A stretch of 64,000 nt of DNA from Romanomermis culicivorax. Lineage: Eukaryota; Nematoda; Enoplea; Mermithida; Mermithidae. Shown one piece after another: positions 20,094 through 33,100 of the stretch. The stretch is taken from assembly GCA_963922205.1 (NCBI GenBank), contig CAWUHX010000037.1, positions 1-64,000 on the forward strand, written 5' to 3'. The notes under the pieces are model-generated. The model searched no databases and had not been told where the DNA came from. It was given only the letters and a program-made list of their open reading frames with translations. The position numbers were made by a program, and so were the translations under genes. Within the stretch, counting starts at the first letter, position 1. Each line of letters opens with the position of its first letter.

Positions 20094-20917
20094 GCTTTTT
20101 GGCCAACTGATTTGGAAGTTGTGACGTTTGAAGACAAAAGTGAGTACTGTGCAATAAATTTTTCATGCTATGTTTTTTGCAATGATGCTATAATATCAGT
20201 TGTTAATTACACGAACATTTGCCAACAACCCCAATTTGTTGGTGAATGTCGCGCCCTGAAGCGACAATGGTATTTCAACAAAAATACTGGATTTTGCGAA
20301 CAATTCAATTTTGGAGGTTGTGATGCAAATGACAACAATTTTTTGCACTTGGAAGAATGCCAACGAGTGTGCGAAGACAATAAACGTGAGAAGTATGATG
20401 GTTTGCATACTCATATCTTAATCCTCGAATATATTAAATTTAGCATGCAACGAAAAGCCAGAAAAAGTTCCAGGTCATTACAAGAAGACCATGCGAGAAA
20501 ATAAAAGAGGTTGTCCAGTTTACAAGGTTACAACTGATACCAGTAAGCTAAAATCCGGATAGTTGATCTAATTTAGCATGTTAAATGTTTTAGAACGAAC
20601 GTTCATAGTGTATGAAGGTGTTACTATAACATTCAATTGTAATGTCACAACACGCGAAGAAAGATCTGTCCACGAAGTTCATCACGAAAGATGCGCCGAA
20701 TTATGCAAATACAAATTAAGGTAGAAAAATAATCAAATTGATGTCAATCAGTCATCCGCCGACTTTTCCATCTAGTTGCAACACTTTCGTTTGGTCCGTA
20801 AAATCTGGCCACCCTGTTTGCCGTTTGTTGAACGTGAAAAGTATTCAAGATTTGAGAAAAGATAGCGTTATTGCCCCAGAAGGCGTATGCGGAGTTTTCT
20901 TCGACAAAATAAAATGA
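20094..20917 (+). CDS. Kunitz (BPTI) domain protein with PAN-like C-terminal region, 5' end not found
   Basis: Five phase-consistent exons: 20094-20139, 20200-20385, 20444-20542, 20594-20720 and 20752-20917, giving 207 residues up to TGA. Exon 2 carries a full Kunitz domain with Cys spacing 8-15-7-12-3 (ICQQPQFVGECRAL, NKNTGFCEQFNFGGC, CQRVC). The residue after the second Cys is Arg, which in this family sets the P1 specificity to trypsin-like proteases. Exons 4-5 contain CAELCKYKL, then SSCNTFVWSVKSGHPVCRLL, a Cys pattern like PAN/apple modules. An NYT glycosylation site precedes the Kunitz domain. No signal peptide exon was found, so the start is missing. Segments at 21083-21154 and 21267-21376 look like related Cys-containing exons but do not join in phase. 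Confidence 0.75.
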
Positions 20918-22457
20918 AACAAAAATTTTTATCATGAATTGATTTCCAATTACTCAAAAAATATTATTTTCTGCGTGTTTAGAAAAGTTTACGGTATATT
21001 TTTGACAGTTTAGATAGTGAAATGCTTCTAACATTTCAAACAATGCATCATATTCGAAAAATGACAAATGGTAGCATAGCACCCCAGAAGGCATTTACAG
21101 CGTCTTTGGCCAAAAATGGAACAATGAATGCGTCCAATATTGCAATGTGATTTTCAGTGATTAAATGTTATGCTCTATGTATTTAAATAAGCATAAAATA
21201 TATTTTTGATAATTGTGATGATAAAATGCCTCTGAAAATATTGCGAGCAACACATCATTTGCTTCAGGGTAAATAACACATTTGTAATCGAATACATTAT
21301 TGTTGTTTCTGCACAATCTTACTGGGATTTTACTGAAAACTCTCCCACACTTTGTTGGACACGCTGTTATATCGTAAGTGATGCTTTCTCATGGATATAT
21401 TTTACCAAGTAATAACAATCACGTTTGAAAGATAATCTGGAATGTTTGAACAAAGCTGAACTTGGCTATATAATAGATTGCATGAACATTTCATAATGTT
21501 TACATGAGTAAAAATAATAACAACATGGATTGATCCATACATCCAAATTTTTCGCGATACCAGATGCATTGTTCGTAGTTACATTATGATGATGCTCATT
21601 TGCGATCAATTGGTCGTAGTTTGAATTGATCAAGTATAAAAACGACGAAGAATGAGGCCAACTGACGGATGGTTAGGTGATCAAGGCGTTCAAACCAAAA
21701 AATATGGACGATGCCTTGCATTTGAGGTCGATGTCAAAATATGTTGGTCGTGCTATTTTAGGCAGAAAGTGAGCAATCTTACTTTCTTTTGTGTTTTTCG
21801 TAATCGGCATTCAAGATTGGAATCAACGGAGTTTTAGAGTCGTATACAGTAGCTAGAATTTTTTGCAGTATCTCGAATTGTACGAAAATGTACAATACGC
21901 TAGAATTTTTAATTACTCGAGACAATGTCGAAAGAATACCGTAAAAAGTACTGATCGTTTACGAACCTTTGGAGAAAATTTTCCGCCTGATTAAGTGTTC
22001 CGTGTTACCTCCGTCCGAACGGCAGTCAAAAAATTCATCAAGACGAAAGCCAAAAAATCACGGTCTTTGGAAATTTGGAGCGAAATTCGAATAGTTGAAT
22101 TTTCGATCGTGGCGTCTGGGACTATGTAAAAAAATGTGAATAAATATGCAAAATGAAAAAGAAGATAAGTTGAACGCTTAAATAGTATCTATCATGCTGA
22201 CTATTTAGGTGCCGACTTCTCCTTAGTCAGTTCTATGTGGATTTTTACAACGTTGCATTCTAAACCAAATATACCCATATGTTTGCACATAGAACAGCTA
22301 ATGACACTGATGTCCGCATTGTTGCTGTAATAACCTGAAGTGGTTTAGCTCTCTCTCTCTGTATGTGTTTTAACACAATTTTCGAGTCGCCCACTGCTTC
22401 ATCTATTTTTACAAATATTTCAAAATTTGTATAACAAGGAGACTGAAAGAACTTATA
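20918..22457 (+). other. downstream spacer with two exon-like fragments
   Basis: Plus-strand segment 21083-21154 reads TPEGIYSVFGQKWNNECVQY and resembles the end of the Kunitz gene (APEGVCGVFF). Segment 21267-21376 reads ENSPTLCWTRCYI before a GTAAGT donor. They suggest a longer or duplicated Cys-rich gene, but phases do not connect. Nothing else was recognised. Confidence 0.35.
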
Positions 22458-23639
22458 GTGTTTGAAGAAAGGAAAATCTTAATTAATTGGGGTATCGATT
22501 CCATTACTAAAGTCCCATCTAAAGCCCATGCACTCGGAAAGGGCAAAGGCGTCAGATTGGCAGGAACTGCCTTCCAAACTTATCAATATTTGAGAGTGGA
22601 AGGGCGAAAAAAGGTAGGGAAAATTGTTTCCTTCAAGGTAGGAATGGTGTCTACTTTCTTCCGATTCGGATGCTCTGAAATGTGCATAAATCAACAAATA
22701 ATTATTTGAATCATTAAAGTGGAAAACCCAAAAACGTAGTACAATACGTCGACATTGTTTTTGCATCACAAAGAACTCAATTTTTTCGTTACTTTGACGG
22801 CTAATATTTGTGAATATGCTGGGGCGTAAAACACACAGAATTGTTTTTTTACGAATGGATTACTTCAATAACAATACGTGAATCATGAATGAATGAAGTA
22901 CTTGCCAATCCTAGTATCTTGGACAAATCGACCGAGAGTTACAATAATATCAAAACAACAGACCCCACGGATTTCACATATTTCTGGTGAGCAATTGAAT
23001 AACATATGACCAGTGATGAAAGTACAAACTAAATAGATAGCGCCTTTTGATTGGCTAGAACTTCATAGTTGATCAATGCTTGTGTGCAAATTCCACATGC
23101 AGAATGCATTCCAATTGTCAATCCACTTTTCGTATTTACTGTTAAATTCCTAGGCTCTAACCTTTGTGTGAGATTCTATATCGCAATTATTCTCGTAATA
23201 AACCATAACCCAAATCAATGAAGACTGATCCTTATCTAGGAATGCTTCTCTCTGTAAAAGTTTCTTATCAGGCTTGGCCTGCACTACTCATGAGGTTCTG
23301 TTAATTGGTTTTATGGAGGCATATTGTTTGCTAACTGAGGTTAGCTGAAGTTTCCTCGTGATTTTTAATGTGGTTCACCAGTAGAGGATAGCTGTGGTTA
23401 ACTTTTGATTTGGAATGGTCAACTTGAACTCGACTGGAATTTTCAGACAAGCTTAGGAATTTCTCGAACAACAAAAATAAATAAAAATACAAATGTGGTT
23501 GCTCCAAAATAGTATTTTGTTCCTCATAGGACAAACAGCGTAAAATATAATAAAATTTCAGCACTTTGGAACGGTTGCTCGTCCCCACATGGTCGTCCTA
23601 CATTTCACACGTCCACGACAGAAATTCAGATTCGAATTC

Positions 23640-24200
23640 AGTCATTTTCCGGTACTTCTACGTCTATGTTGAATGTTCTTGATTAACATGTTTATGGGAT
23701 GGGCTTTGAGTGATTGACATGTATTGTTTCGATCCCATTTCATATTAGTTTGTTCTCAATCGTGATAATTGGACTTGTGACGTTCACGATTTTGAATGGT
23801 CCTTCCAGAACTGACTGTTGTTTGTTTGATTCTTTCTTTGTTCACGATTTCTGATTCTTTTAGTTGCAGATTCCTTATTTTCTAATTTACGTTCTTCTGA
23901 CTGGGATCATTGGTTCCTTTGTGATTCCTTCTGTGATTCCTCGACTTTTGACTGAATGTGGTTCAAGGCCTGCATAAAATGATTCTTGACTTGCGTCTGG
24001 TGATGCTGAATGTCGATGTAATGTAGGTTTGGATTGAAGTTTAGTGTTGAATTAATAGATGATTTTGGATTCCTACGATACAGCAGTTCGAAGGGAGAAT
24101 ATCCCATGGTTGAATTGAGGTGAATATTTGTAGCAAAAATAGCGTTGATCCCAATATGAGACTGGTTTTCATTTATGCATATTTGTATCCTAGTGAATAA
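23640..24200 (-). pseudogene. decayed LTR-retroelement integrase C-terminal fragment (element 3)
   Basis: On the minus strand, a piece reading INAIFATNIHLNST, then MGYSPFELLYRRNP, then a Gln/His-rich helix, is the end of a Ty3/gypsy integrase core. Near 23780-23700 it is followed by GPFKIVNVTSPI and ETIHVNHSKPIP, the usual integrase C-terminal tail, with stops and shifts between. Upstream RT/RNase H sequence is absent, so only a fragment remains. Confidence 0.75.
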
Positions 24201-24579
24201 CGTTTAGTTTGTTCCTTTGACTACTTTGAGGCTCGTCAACCAAACAACTGGAATAGCTATGACATAGCTATTCACATACTTGCTGAGGTTCAAATCAGAA
24301 AAACGGTAAACTGAATTTTCGTTATGTATATCTTTCGATTGATTGTATATGTTCCAAAACAACATGCTCTCTGAGATTTCACCGTCGTTTTCATGGCGTA
24401 AATGATTTGAATTATCAGTTTTTGTACACATCGTGAAAATCGTGTTGTTTTTTAAAATAGTGAAATATGTTGACACAGATAAGGCAATACGAAAAATATG
24501 CTCGCATGTGATATTACTCAGCAAAAAAGAAATAATAAAGATGCACAGCATGCCTCTTTCTAAATTATTTGTTAGAAAA

Positions 24580-25473
24580 ATGGAGATAAAAGCGCCCGCT
24601 ATTGTTCTTTGCTTGTCTGCGTTGCAGTTTCTGTGTGACGGACAATCATGTACAACATTGACTACGACTAATTCTTTGCTGGGTAAGTTTTTGATATGAT
24701 TAGTCTTACAGCCTACAGCAGCTTGATTGGTCTCATGATTCTTGCCCGAGGTGATAGTTGGCATTGAAGATTGATGTTGCATGAGTATGTTTCAAACAGA
24801 GCTGTACACCAGTTAGAGTTTTACCGAGTCAATATTGTAAAAAATATCCATCTTCAACAGACCAATTCACTGAAATTCCTAAAACGGACAACATTCGCCG
24901 AGGAGAAGTGGTTTTTAATCGGGAGCGTGCTAAATTCAACGTTTCGAAAGATTATGGTTTTTTGGTCGACGAGCCCCAAAGTCGACTAAAACCTCTGATC
25001 GAGGGATGGATTTCCAAAGGTCTTTTGGGTGGATCAGACGCCCAAAGCGTCTGGCGTGCTTTCGACAGCATTATGGGCCGAAAAGCCAAAGGCAGTTTCT
25101 TCAGTGAAATGTCCAATCCCGGTTATGGAACATGGAATTCCTACCAATTCATCAGTGCTCGAACATCCAGTTATCGTCTTTCAGCTGCTTATACTTTTCT
25201 GATATTGAAACACAAAGGTGAAAGAACTTATACCATGAGCTGTAGAGGTTACCAGGGTGAAAACCTATTTCCTTCCAAACCACAAAAAAATGAATATGAA
25301 TCGACAAATCTAGGTTGACATCTATCCAAAAACGTGAGTTAAAAAAAGTATTTAACAAATTTAGTTTGATTGAAATTCCGAGTAGATTGACCTACTTTAC
25401 ATTTTCCTTGCTTTACTTTACAGAAAATATTGTCATCATTTTCCTGACCACTCACATCTGGACTTCTTTGTAG
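24580..25473 (+). CDS. putative secreted protein, family not recognised
   Basis: Exon 1 (24580-24682) encodes a signal-peptide-like start, MEIKAPAIVLCLSALQFLC. Exon 2 (24861-25217) joins in phase and encodes most of the product, including DYGFLVDEPQSRLKPLIEGW, GGSDAQSVWRAFDSIMGRK and PGYGTWNSYQFISARTSS. The phase-consistent exon 3 starts at 25424 and stops at TAG 25471-25473, giving 169 aa. A different frame of exon 3 stays open to TAA 25611 (HFPDHSHLDFFVDDRV) and looks more protein-like, so a one-base shift is possible. The strong donor at about 25332 (AAAACGTGAGT) is unexplained. I do not recognise the family. Confidence 0.5.
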
Positions 25474-25822
25474 ATGACCGGGTCAGTATCACCAGTCCGG
25501 AAAGCGAAGACTTGAGTAGCTTTGTTAACTACAAAAATCGCAAGAACTTCAACGAAATATTGTCTAGAGAACTTGCTCAATTCGCCGCCAAATATGATCG
25601 ATGCCGTTCTTAATCATGCGATTATTTTTGATTCGATCCAATGTCGAATCGGAGTAAATGATGTGGAATCAAAGAAGCTTGTAGTTGGAACACACATATA
25701 TAAGTTAATGTTTAAGTTTGATTAATTGTGATCAGATACGACTGTATCATACATTGTATGGCATCATATTTCAAAGAACTCTCTGGTTTGAAGTTCTAAA
25801 TAACCCTTAAGAGTCAAGATAG

Positions 25823-25925
25823 GTGGGCCCCGCCCGGCCTGAGAATTTTTTCAGACAGGCCGAAGCCGGCCCGAAACGAAATACGGGTTTTCGGGCTTAA
25901 ATTCAGGCCCTAGCAGTGGGCATAG
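25823..25925. repeat. GC-rich palindromic short repeat
   Basis: GGGCCCCGCCCGGCCTGAG and the later CAGGCCGAAGCCGGCCCG and TTCAGGCCC form imperfect hairpins in an otherwise AT-rich region. It is probably a remnant of a short interspersed element. Confidence 0.4.
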
Positions 25926-26139
25926 AAAGTACGCCCGCAAAGTTCCACATCGTTATGGGAAGTGCGCCTCGATCTTTAGCATGCGATTCCACATCACTGT
26001 AGAAAGTATGTTTCGACATTCAATGGGTAAAATTTCACATCCATGTAGAAAGTAGCGACAGTCGACCAAACTCTGCTCAGACGTTAAAAATTGGTGATTT
26101 GAACTTGTCTGGGGGCACAAAAATTTGGGAAGAAATTCC

Positions 26140-27080
26140 AAATTTTGTACGCAAGATCTTTGAGCTTTAACTCGTATTTTAATAATTTTAAAAATTCTCA
26201 AAAATTTTTTGTTCATAAAACAGCAGAACCGTGAAATCCTCGAGCCTTTTATACTCATTTTTTTAATTTTTACAAATTTTTAGCATGTAAAACCGTTAAA
26301 CTTTAGAGCCTTATACTCCGGAATCTTATGGTTTTGTAGGTTTACTCGTTTTTCAAAATTATTTTCATAAAAATTTTACGTAATATTTTGTACGAATTTG
26401 AAAATTTTTAGAAATTTTTTATGCATAATTCCATATAACCGTTAAATTCTCGAGCCTCTTATTCTCTGGAACCTGATGGTTTGATGGGTTTACCCGTTTT
26501 TTAAAAATGTTCTATAAACATTCTACAAATTTTTCTACAACTTTAAAAATTTTTCCAAAATTTCTGGGGCGTAAGACTCATCGTGCCCTAAAAGTTTGAG
26601 GAATGATGATGTAGCATGCAGGACAAACTGACCATCCAACTATTGGGGTGAATTTTTGAAAAAAAATTATTATAGATGTAGACTGTCAACAGCTGACTAC
26701 AGTATCAACTTTTTAAACATAAAACCTTGAACTTTTTACTGGTTCACCTTTAACAAAAATTTTTAGTAGACGCAAGACTTACCGTATGCTAAAAGTTTCG
26801 AAGAATGAACCTGCATGCAGGACGAACCGAACACTCGACAAACCGTAAAACTTATGGAATGAATTTTCGTAAAATATTATTGTAGACGCAACTATGAGGT
26901 CAACAGCCGACCCGTCAATCAAGACGCTAGACGACATCGTATTACCAGTCAGTTTGGTACTACAATTTTTTTAATTTTCAAAAATTATTGTACGATGTAT
27001 CCAACAGCTGACCTGTCAATTCAAATGTTGTACAGTATCATATCACAACATATAAAATTGTAGCGCGTATAACAACTTCC
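26140..27080. repeat. diverged tandem repeat field, left part
   Basis: Units of roughly 130-200 bp recur: 'taaaaccgttaaac...gagcctt', 'gtttactcgtttttcaaa', 'aaaatttt(t)ag' and 'ctgacc(c)gtcaatcaa'. The same words return at 30810-33380, so one old repeat field appears to be split by the foldback elements at 27.7-30.1 kb. Confidence 0.5.
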
Positions 27081-27714
27081 TAGGATAGAGAAACTCGCTG
27101 ACATATTTTTTGTACTTGTATACCTGCAGTTACAAAAAGCTATGAAGCGTCAAGCGTATTTTATCTTACCATGCGGAAACCTACTCAGAATAGGTTAGCA
27201 CTATTAAAAAGCTTTAAACTTATCTAACTTCTAGTACAAAAATTTTTTTAAAAATTTGTAATGTAAAACAACAATCATGTTCCGAATAAAAAATTAGCCA
27301 AGTGGTTCTAAAATTCTCTATCGTTTAAAACGACCTCCACCACCATTAAAAGGAGGTCTTCAAAAAAGGTCTCCTTGCATCTAGGGAGACCTTAGAGCCT
27401 TTGTTTTACAAATGTACAAGAATCGTCAAAACTGGTCATTAATGGTCGAAAATTGTCTCACGTGCATGTAAAAATGATGAGGAGTTTATAAACTATGAAA
27501 CATAGTTCATACGGCGCCATACACTAGTTGGCAGACCACTACATTTTGATGGCACAAAATTGACTAGAGTGACTAATACGCTATATGTTACATCATGACC
27601 AGCAAAAAAAGCTAACAAAAAGAATGTTGAGTAACCCGAAAAAGTCTAAAAAACGGAAAAGTCGGAAAAGTATGAAAAAGTATATTCCGCAGCTAAGTGC
27701 ATCAACACATTTTC

Positions 27715-28095
27715 CAACGGTCTACTCCCAAGTGAGCGATACCCAAGTGAGCGACTCCCAAGTGAGCAAATTTCCTAGTGAGCGAATTCTCAATTGAGCG
27801 ACTCCCATGTGAGCGATTCCCAATTGAGCGATTACCATATGAATGATTCCCAGTTGGGCGACTCCAAACCAGCGATCGCGATGTAATAGTACTTTCTTCA
27901 TATTTTCCTCCGGTCTATACCCAAGTGAGCGATTCCCAACTAGGCGATTCTCGATTAAGTGATTCCCAAGTGAGCGCTAGTGAGCGAATTCCCAATTGAG
28001 CGATTTCTTTGTGATCGATTCCCCATTGAGCGAATTCCAAAATGAGTGAATTCCAAAATGAGCGAATACCCTATTGGGCGATTCCAATTGGGTGA
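27715..28095. repeat. minisatellite, CCCAAGTGAGCGATT orientation
   Basis: More than 15 imperfect copies of CCCAAnTGAGCGA(A)TT in a row. The complementary orientation (GAATCGCTCAnTTGGG) is at 28966-29205 and 30030-30125. Confidence 0.85.
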
Positions 28096-30125
28096 TAAAG
28101 AATTAAATAACACTTTCTTCAGATTTTCCTTGTTTATATTTTTCTTTGTACCTATTTTTTCTTTCGTTTTGTGTGTTGCTTATGTTTACTCATATGTATG
28201 TTTTTGCATTTTTATCTTTTATCTCTGCTTTCTTTCATTTTCTTTTTTCTTGTCATTTACTTTTTTCTTTTTTGCTCATGAAACAATACATTACAAGTTG
28301 TCATTTTTAATAAGCATTGTCTTCCATATAATTCTTAAACAATTTGGCACACTCTATTTTCTATAAAGTTTTATTCTTTGTGATTCCTTCTTCATTCTTA
28401 CTTGCTTTTCATCTTTTTTTTGCTTCTACTTTTTCATCTTTCTCATTTTCTATTTTCCTGATTCTTTCTCTTTGCTTTTTTCACATTATTTTTTCTTCCT
28501 TCCTTGATGCTTTCTCTATCTTGCTTCTTCTTTCTTGTCATTTTTCTCATGTTTTTTTCTTTTCCTATTGCTTTTCCACCTATTTTCAGTTATTCTTAAT
28601 GTCTTCACTATTGTTGATGTGTAATTTCTGCTGATATTTTGTTTCTTCCAGCATTCTTTTGTTAATATTTCCATGATGACTTTCACACTTACAACGAGGA
28701 AAGACCCAAGCATGCCGAAATGTACAAAAATGATTCGAAATACTACGGATATTAAAAACGACAACTTGTAATGTACTGAATCATGAGCAAAAAAAGAAAA
28801 AAATAGATGACGAGGAGAAAGAAAATAAAAGGAAGTACAGACAAAAGATGAGAACGAAAAAAAGAAAACATTAACCATACACACAAAAAACGTATGAAAA
28901 AAATACATCCAAAGAAAAATATGAGGTCAAAAAGGAAAATGAAGAAAGTGCTATTAGGTTCTCGATCGCTCGTTTGGAATCGGCCAATTTGGAATTAGCT
29001 CATTTGGGAATTCACTGAATTGGGAATCCCTCACATGGGAATCGCTCGATTGAGAATCGCTCGATTGGGAATTCGCTCACTTGGGAATTCGCTCATTTGG
29101 GAATCGTTCACATGGGAATCGCTCAATGTCGAATTCGCCAACTTGGGAATCGCTCCCTTGGGAATTACTCACTTGAGAACCGCTCACTTGTGAATCGCTC
29201 ACATGAGGATACCCCTTTTTTCCTTTACCTTATAGTTTTATTTGTATGTATTTCTTTTTTCTTTCGTTTTTTGGGTGTATTTTTAATGTTTTCGTTTATG
29301 TAGGTTTTCACGTTTTCATCTTTTTTATCTGCTTTCTTTCATTTTCTTCCTTCTTGTCATCAATTTTTTTCTTTTTTTCCTCATACAATACACTACAAGT
29401 TGTCATTTTGAATAGCCGTAATCTTCTGTATAATTTTTGTACAGTTTGGCATGCTTGAGTCTTCCATCGTTGTAAGTGTGAAAATCTTCATAAAAAACGT
29501 AAACAAAAGAATGCTGGAAGAAACAAAAAATCAAGAGAAAGGAAACGTCAAAAAATGAAGACATTAAAAATATGTGAAAATAGGTGGAGAAGCATTATAA
29601 AAAGAAAGAAAACATGAAAACAGTGATAAGAAAGAAGAAGCAACATAGAGAAAGCAGCATGTGAAAAAAGGAGAAAAAAGAATCATGAAAAGTTAAAAGC
29701 AGAAAACTAAGATGAAAAGTAATGAAAAAAATATCCATAGGGATTAAATTATATAGGAAATAGAGGATGCGGAATATGTAAGAGTTATATGGGAAACAAT
29801 GCTTATTAAAAATGACAACTTGTAATTTGCTGTTTGTTTAATGTTTAATGAGCAGAATAGAAAAGTATATGCAAAGAAAAATGAAAACGAAAGAAAGCAG
29901 AGACGAAACTTGAAAAGGTAAAAACATACGTGAACGAAAATAATAAAAATACACGCAAAAAACGAAAGAAAAAAACATACACACAAAGAAAAATATAATG
30001 TAAAGGAGTAAAACATGAATAAAGTTTCATTACATTCTGGACCACTCGTTTGGAATTGCCCAATTGGGAATTCGCTCATTTGTGATTTCGCTCACTTGGG
30101 AATCGCTCACATGGGAATACCCCTT
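27715..30125. mobile_element. two mutually inverted foldback elements embedded in a GAATCGCTCA minisatellite
   Basis: Block A (about 260 bp, containing TTACAAGTTGTCATTTTTAA and a T-rich stretch) occurs four times: plus at 28096-28360, minus at 28700-28965, plus at 29206-29460 and minus at 29780-30020. Block B lies between each A pair, plus at 28370-28690 and minus at 29465-29760. The whole therefore reads A+ B+ A- / A+ B- A-: two foldback units, one inverted. Minisatellite of unit about 15-17 bp (CCCAAnTGAGCGATT) flanks and separates them (27715-28095, 28966-29205, 30030-30125) and changes orientation with the arms. Drosophila FB-type foldback elements also carry tandem repeats in their arms. 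No transposase ORF is visible. Confidence 0.75.
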
Positions 30126-33100
30126 TCCAACTAAACATGCGCATCTCCGAAATTTTGAGGAGGATATAGGGGTCAATGTCAGGACCCTGTTTTTGGCGTT
30201 TTTTTGAGACAACAAATTCAAAAAAGCTGGCCAAAAATTTTTTTGTCATAAAAAATTTTCCAGTTTCAAAACTGTTGGGATAGTTTGAACTCTCCATGTC
30301 TCCTTTCACATTTATGTGCTTCCAACTGCGTTGAAATGTTTTACTTAATTTCCAATTGCTCCCGTCCTGCTTTCAAAAAAGTCGTCCTGTTGCCGTGGTA
30401 GTGCGAGTAAAGTTGGGGGGAAGCGTGAATCGCACACCCTCAATATAAGCGCGGCTGAATCAGGAGCTTTCTTAATAGCATTTCTATATGCTTTACCCTG
30501 TTGTCCCATTTGCAGATCGGTGTGCCCAATGACCAAGGCCCAGTTGCACTAATGGGGTCTGAGCTCGAGCCCAAGACAATCTTGAACAAAAAAGTGACTT
30601 AGTTTGATCTCAAGTTTGGTATAATCTCAAGTCATCAGGATTATAATACGCTCAATGTCTAGATTATCCCCAGCTCAAGCCGTTGGGTTGCACTAAGATT
30701 TCCGCATAACTTTCTTATCTCTAAAGCAAATAAATATAAAAATGTCTGCAATTTCCAAACTCGAACTTAAACCTCGGTATTATAAGTTATTATAGTTAAT
30801 CCTGAAGTCTTTTTGTACTCTTGTTTTACAGGTTTACTAATTTTTCAAAAATTTTTATACAAAACCTTAAACTTTTTATATCTGAACCCCAACAGGACTT
30901 AAAATTTTATTTGTAAAATTGCACTTTTTTGACAATAGTTTATAGCGATCTCCTCACAGGAGAAGCTTGTTTACAAAAACTGTCCTTTTTCAATCGAGTG
31001 CGATAAGAGGGGCACGACCTCTTGGTGTGACTTTGTGTATTTACATATGTACGAGTTCCTTCCTGAAGGGTTGGAATTACTACAATATTTGATGTATGAA
31101 TTCTAAAAGATTATAGAATTTGAAAAATGGTTTTTGTAGACTTTAAATGAAAACTTATAAAGAATTTCCATCCAGTTCTACATTGTGGATAAGAAGCCCC
31201 TTATGCACATCTTTTCTACTTACGGAAAAGCTTTGAACCGCCGAACGTAACCCAATGGCCCGCTTTGATTGTGATGTACATTTTTCTGAAGCAAGAGCCT
31301 ATGTTCATAAGGACGGCGCACTGTCATTATCATGAATTCTGAATTCCAGTTACGATACTGCAATTTCGAATGTTTTACACTCTTGATGGTGAAGTTTGAT
31401 GAGACAATTAATAAACACATATAATGGAAAAAAGTTAAAAATAGCAAATATTTTTCTGGATTTATTTAGTTCCTTTTGTGATTAAATAAAGTCAAAATTT
31501 TGAATATCCTGCTTTGAATTATGTGAACTAGAGAAAATAAGTGCCCTTTGACATATTTCATGTAGTTTCCGGCACTAAAAATAATGTTGACGTCCGGTTT
31601 GTTTGGAAAGGTAACTTGGAGGCACAAGAAAGTCCCATAATTACGACTTTAATGATTTTTACTGAATGATTCACATTTGTAAAATTCTTTGGTGAGACCC
31701 TCCTCTCAACTTGGCCGGACCTAGTACCCAAATGCTGAGACCCCCAACTCAAAAAACAGGAAAAATAACATTTTTTATCTTTATGGGAAAGTTTTTGGAA
31801 TTTTTCGACCATTTTGGCATTCACCCAAAATTTTGTGAAAAATTTTGGCCATTTTTTGACGATTTTGGGAAATATTATTCTTTTTTACGAAAAAAATGAA
31901 AAATAGACTGTATTGAAAAATGATCAAAAATTTCAATTTTTGCAGTGCTTTGTGCCATAAATAAGTATTTTCATTGTTCTTGAGACAACAGTATTTTTCG
32001 ATTTGTTTCAATTTTTTCATGAACAAATTGAAAGTTTCACGATGATCAATTCTTTTCATCTGTCAGAAAGTTTCACAAAAATGAGCCTTTATTGAACTAC
32101 AGAACCTTTTTTCAATATCATTAACAGTTGGCTAAGTATGATCACGAATTTCTTAATCCAATGTTAGCTTAGAAAAATATGATGGAGCATATAGTTGCTT
32201 TGTAACAAATTTTACAAAATTTTCCATGTAGAGCAGCGAAACCCCAAAACTTCTGAAGCTTTTGTATCTAAAACCTGAGGCTATTATGGTTTTATAATCT
32301 TATTCATAAAAAGTCCCGTAAAACTGTACAACTCCAAGAATTTTTCTTAAAGTTTATAAAAATTTTACGAAGTTTTGCACGTAAAGGCGCAAAATCTTAA
32401 AAGTTTGGAAATTTTCATGCATAAAATTTTAGGATTCGACAGTTCACCAGTTTTACAACCACGTAAAATCGTAAAACTTTCATTATAATATATAAAAAAT
32501 TTTACAATGAGAATATTGCAAGCAAGTAAGGTTTGGTGATAGAGGAATGCCCTGTATTAGTAGAGCAAATTCAAGGCTGAAAAAGTAGTGCTTCTGGTTC
32601 ATATAAAGTTACAAGCAAGACATATGAACTGAGAACTTGAGATTATAAGATCATAGTGATCATTGCTCTATGAGGCTATGCTCAGAAATCTGATATAAGT
32701 CTACTATAAAGGATCAAAATGAAATTTTATAAAGAATGATTGTAAACTGGCTGCGCATGGTCAATAGATGACCAACCAATCAAAATACTAGATGATATCT
32801 TATTGCCAGACAGTATAGATTTTTTAAATTTGAAATCCTAAACCTTTTATGGTTTACTCATTTTTCAAATTTTTTACAAAAATTCTAAAAAATTTTGTAT
32901 GACTTTGAAATTTTTTTTAAAATTATAAAACGGCTCAATCCACCACCCAAAGAAGTTGCACCCTTCTGGCTGCAATATAGGACATGATGCTTGATTCAGA
33001 TGTAATTATAAAGTCAGAAGCTGACCCTTCAAGTAACTACAAGATGGCACCATATTACTAGACAATATCGATTTTTAAAAAATTTCAATTTCAAGGAGGT

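Noticed and set aside
22458-22709. Plus-strand ORF with KVPSKAHALGKGKGVRLAG and a possible donor
   Set aside because: Protein-like, but no partner exon joins in phase and the opposite strand is open as well; no family recognised.
24204-24782. 192-codon minus-strand ORF with a hydrophobic segment, at first read as an envelope fragment of element 3
   Set aside because: It overlaps the phase-consistent signal-peptide exon (24580-24682) on the plus strand and has no recognisable domain; the ORF is probably chance.
28046-28634. Several T-rich ORFs coding Phe/Ser-rich hydrophobic peptides
   Set aside because: They are translations of the poly-pyrimidine arms of the foldback elements, with frames open only because of base composition.
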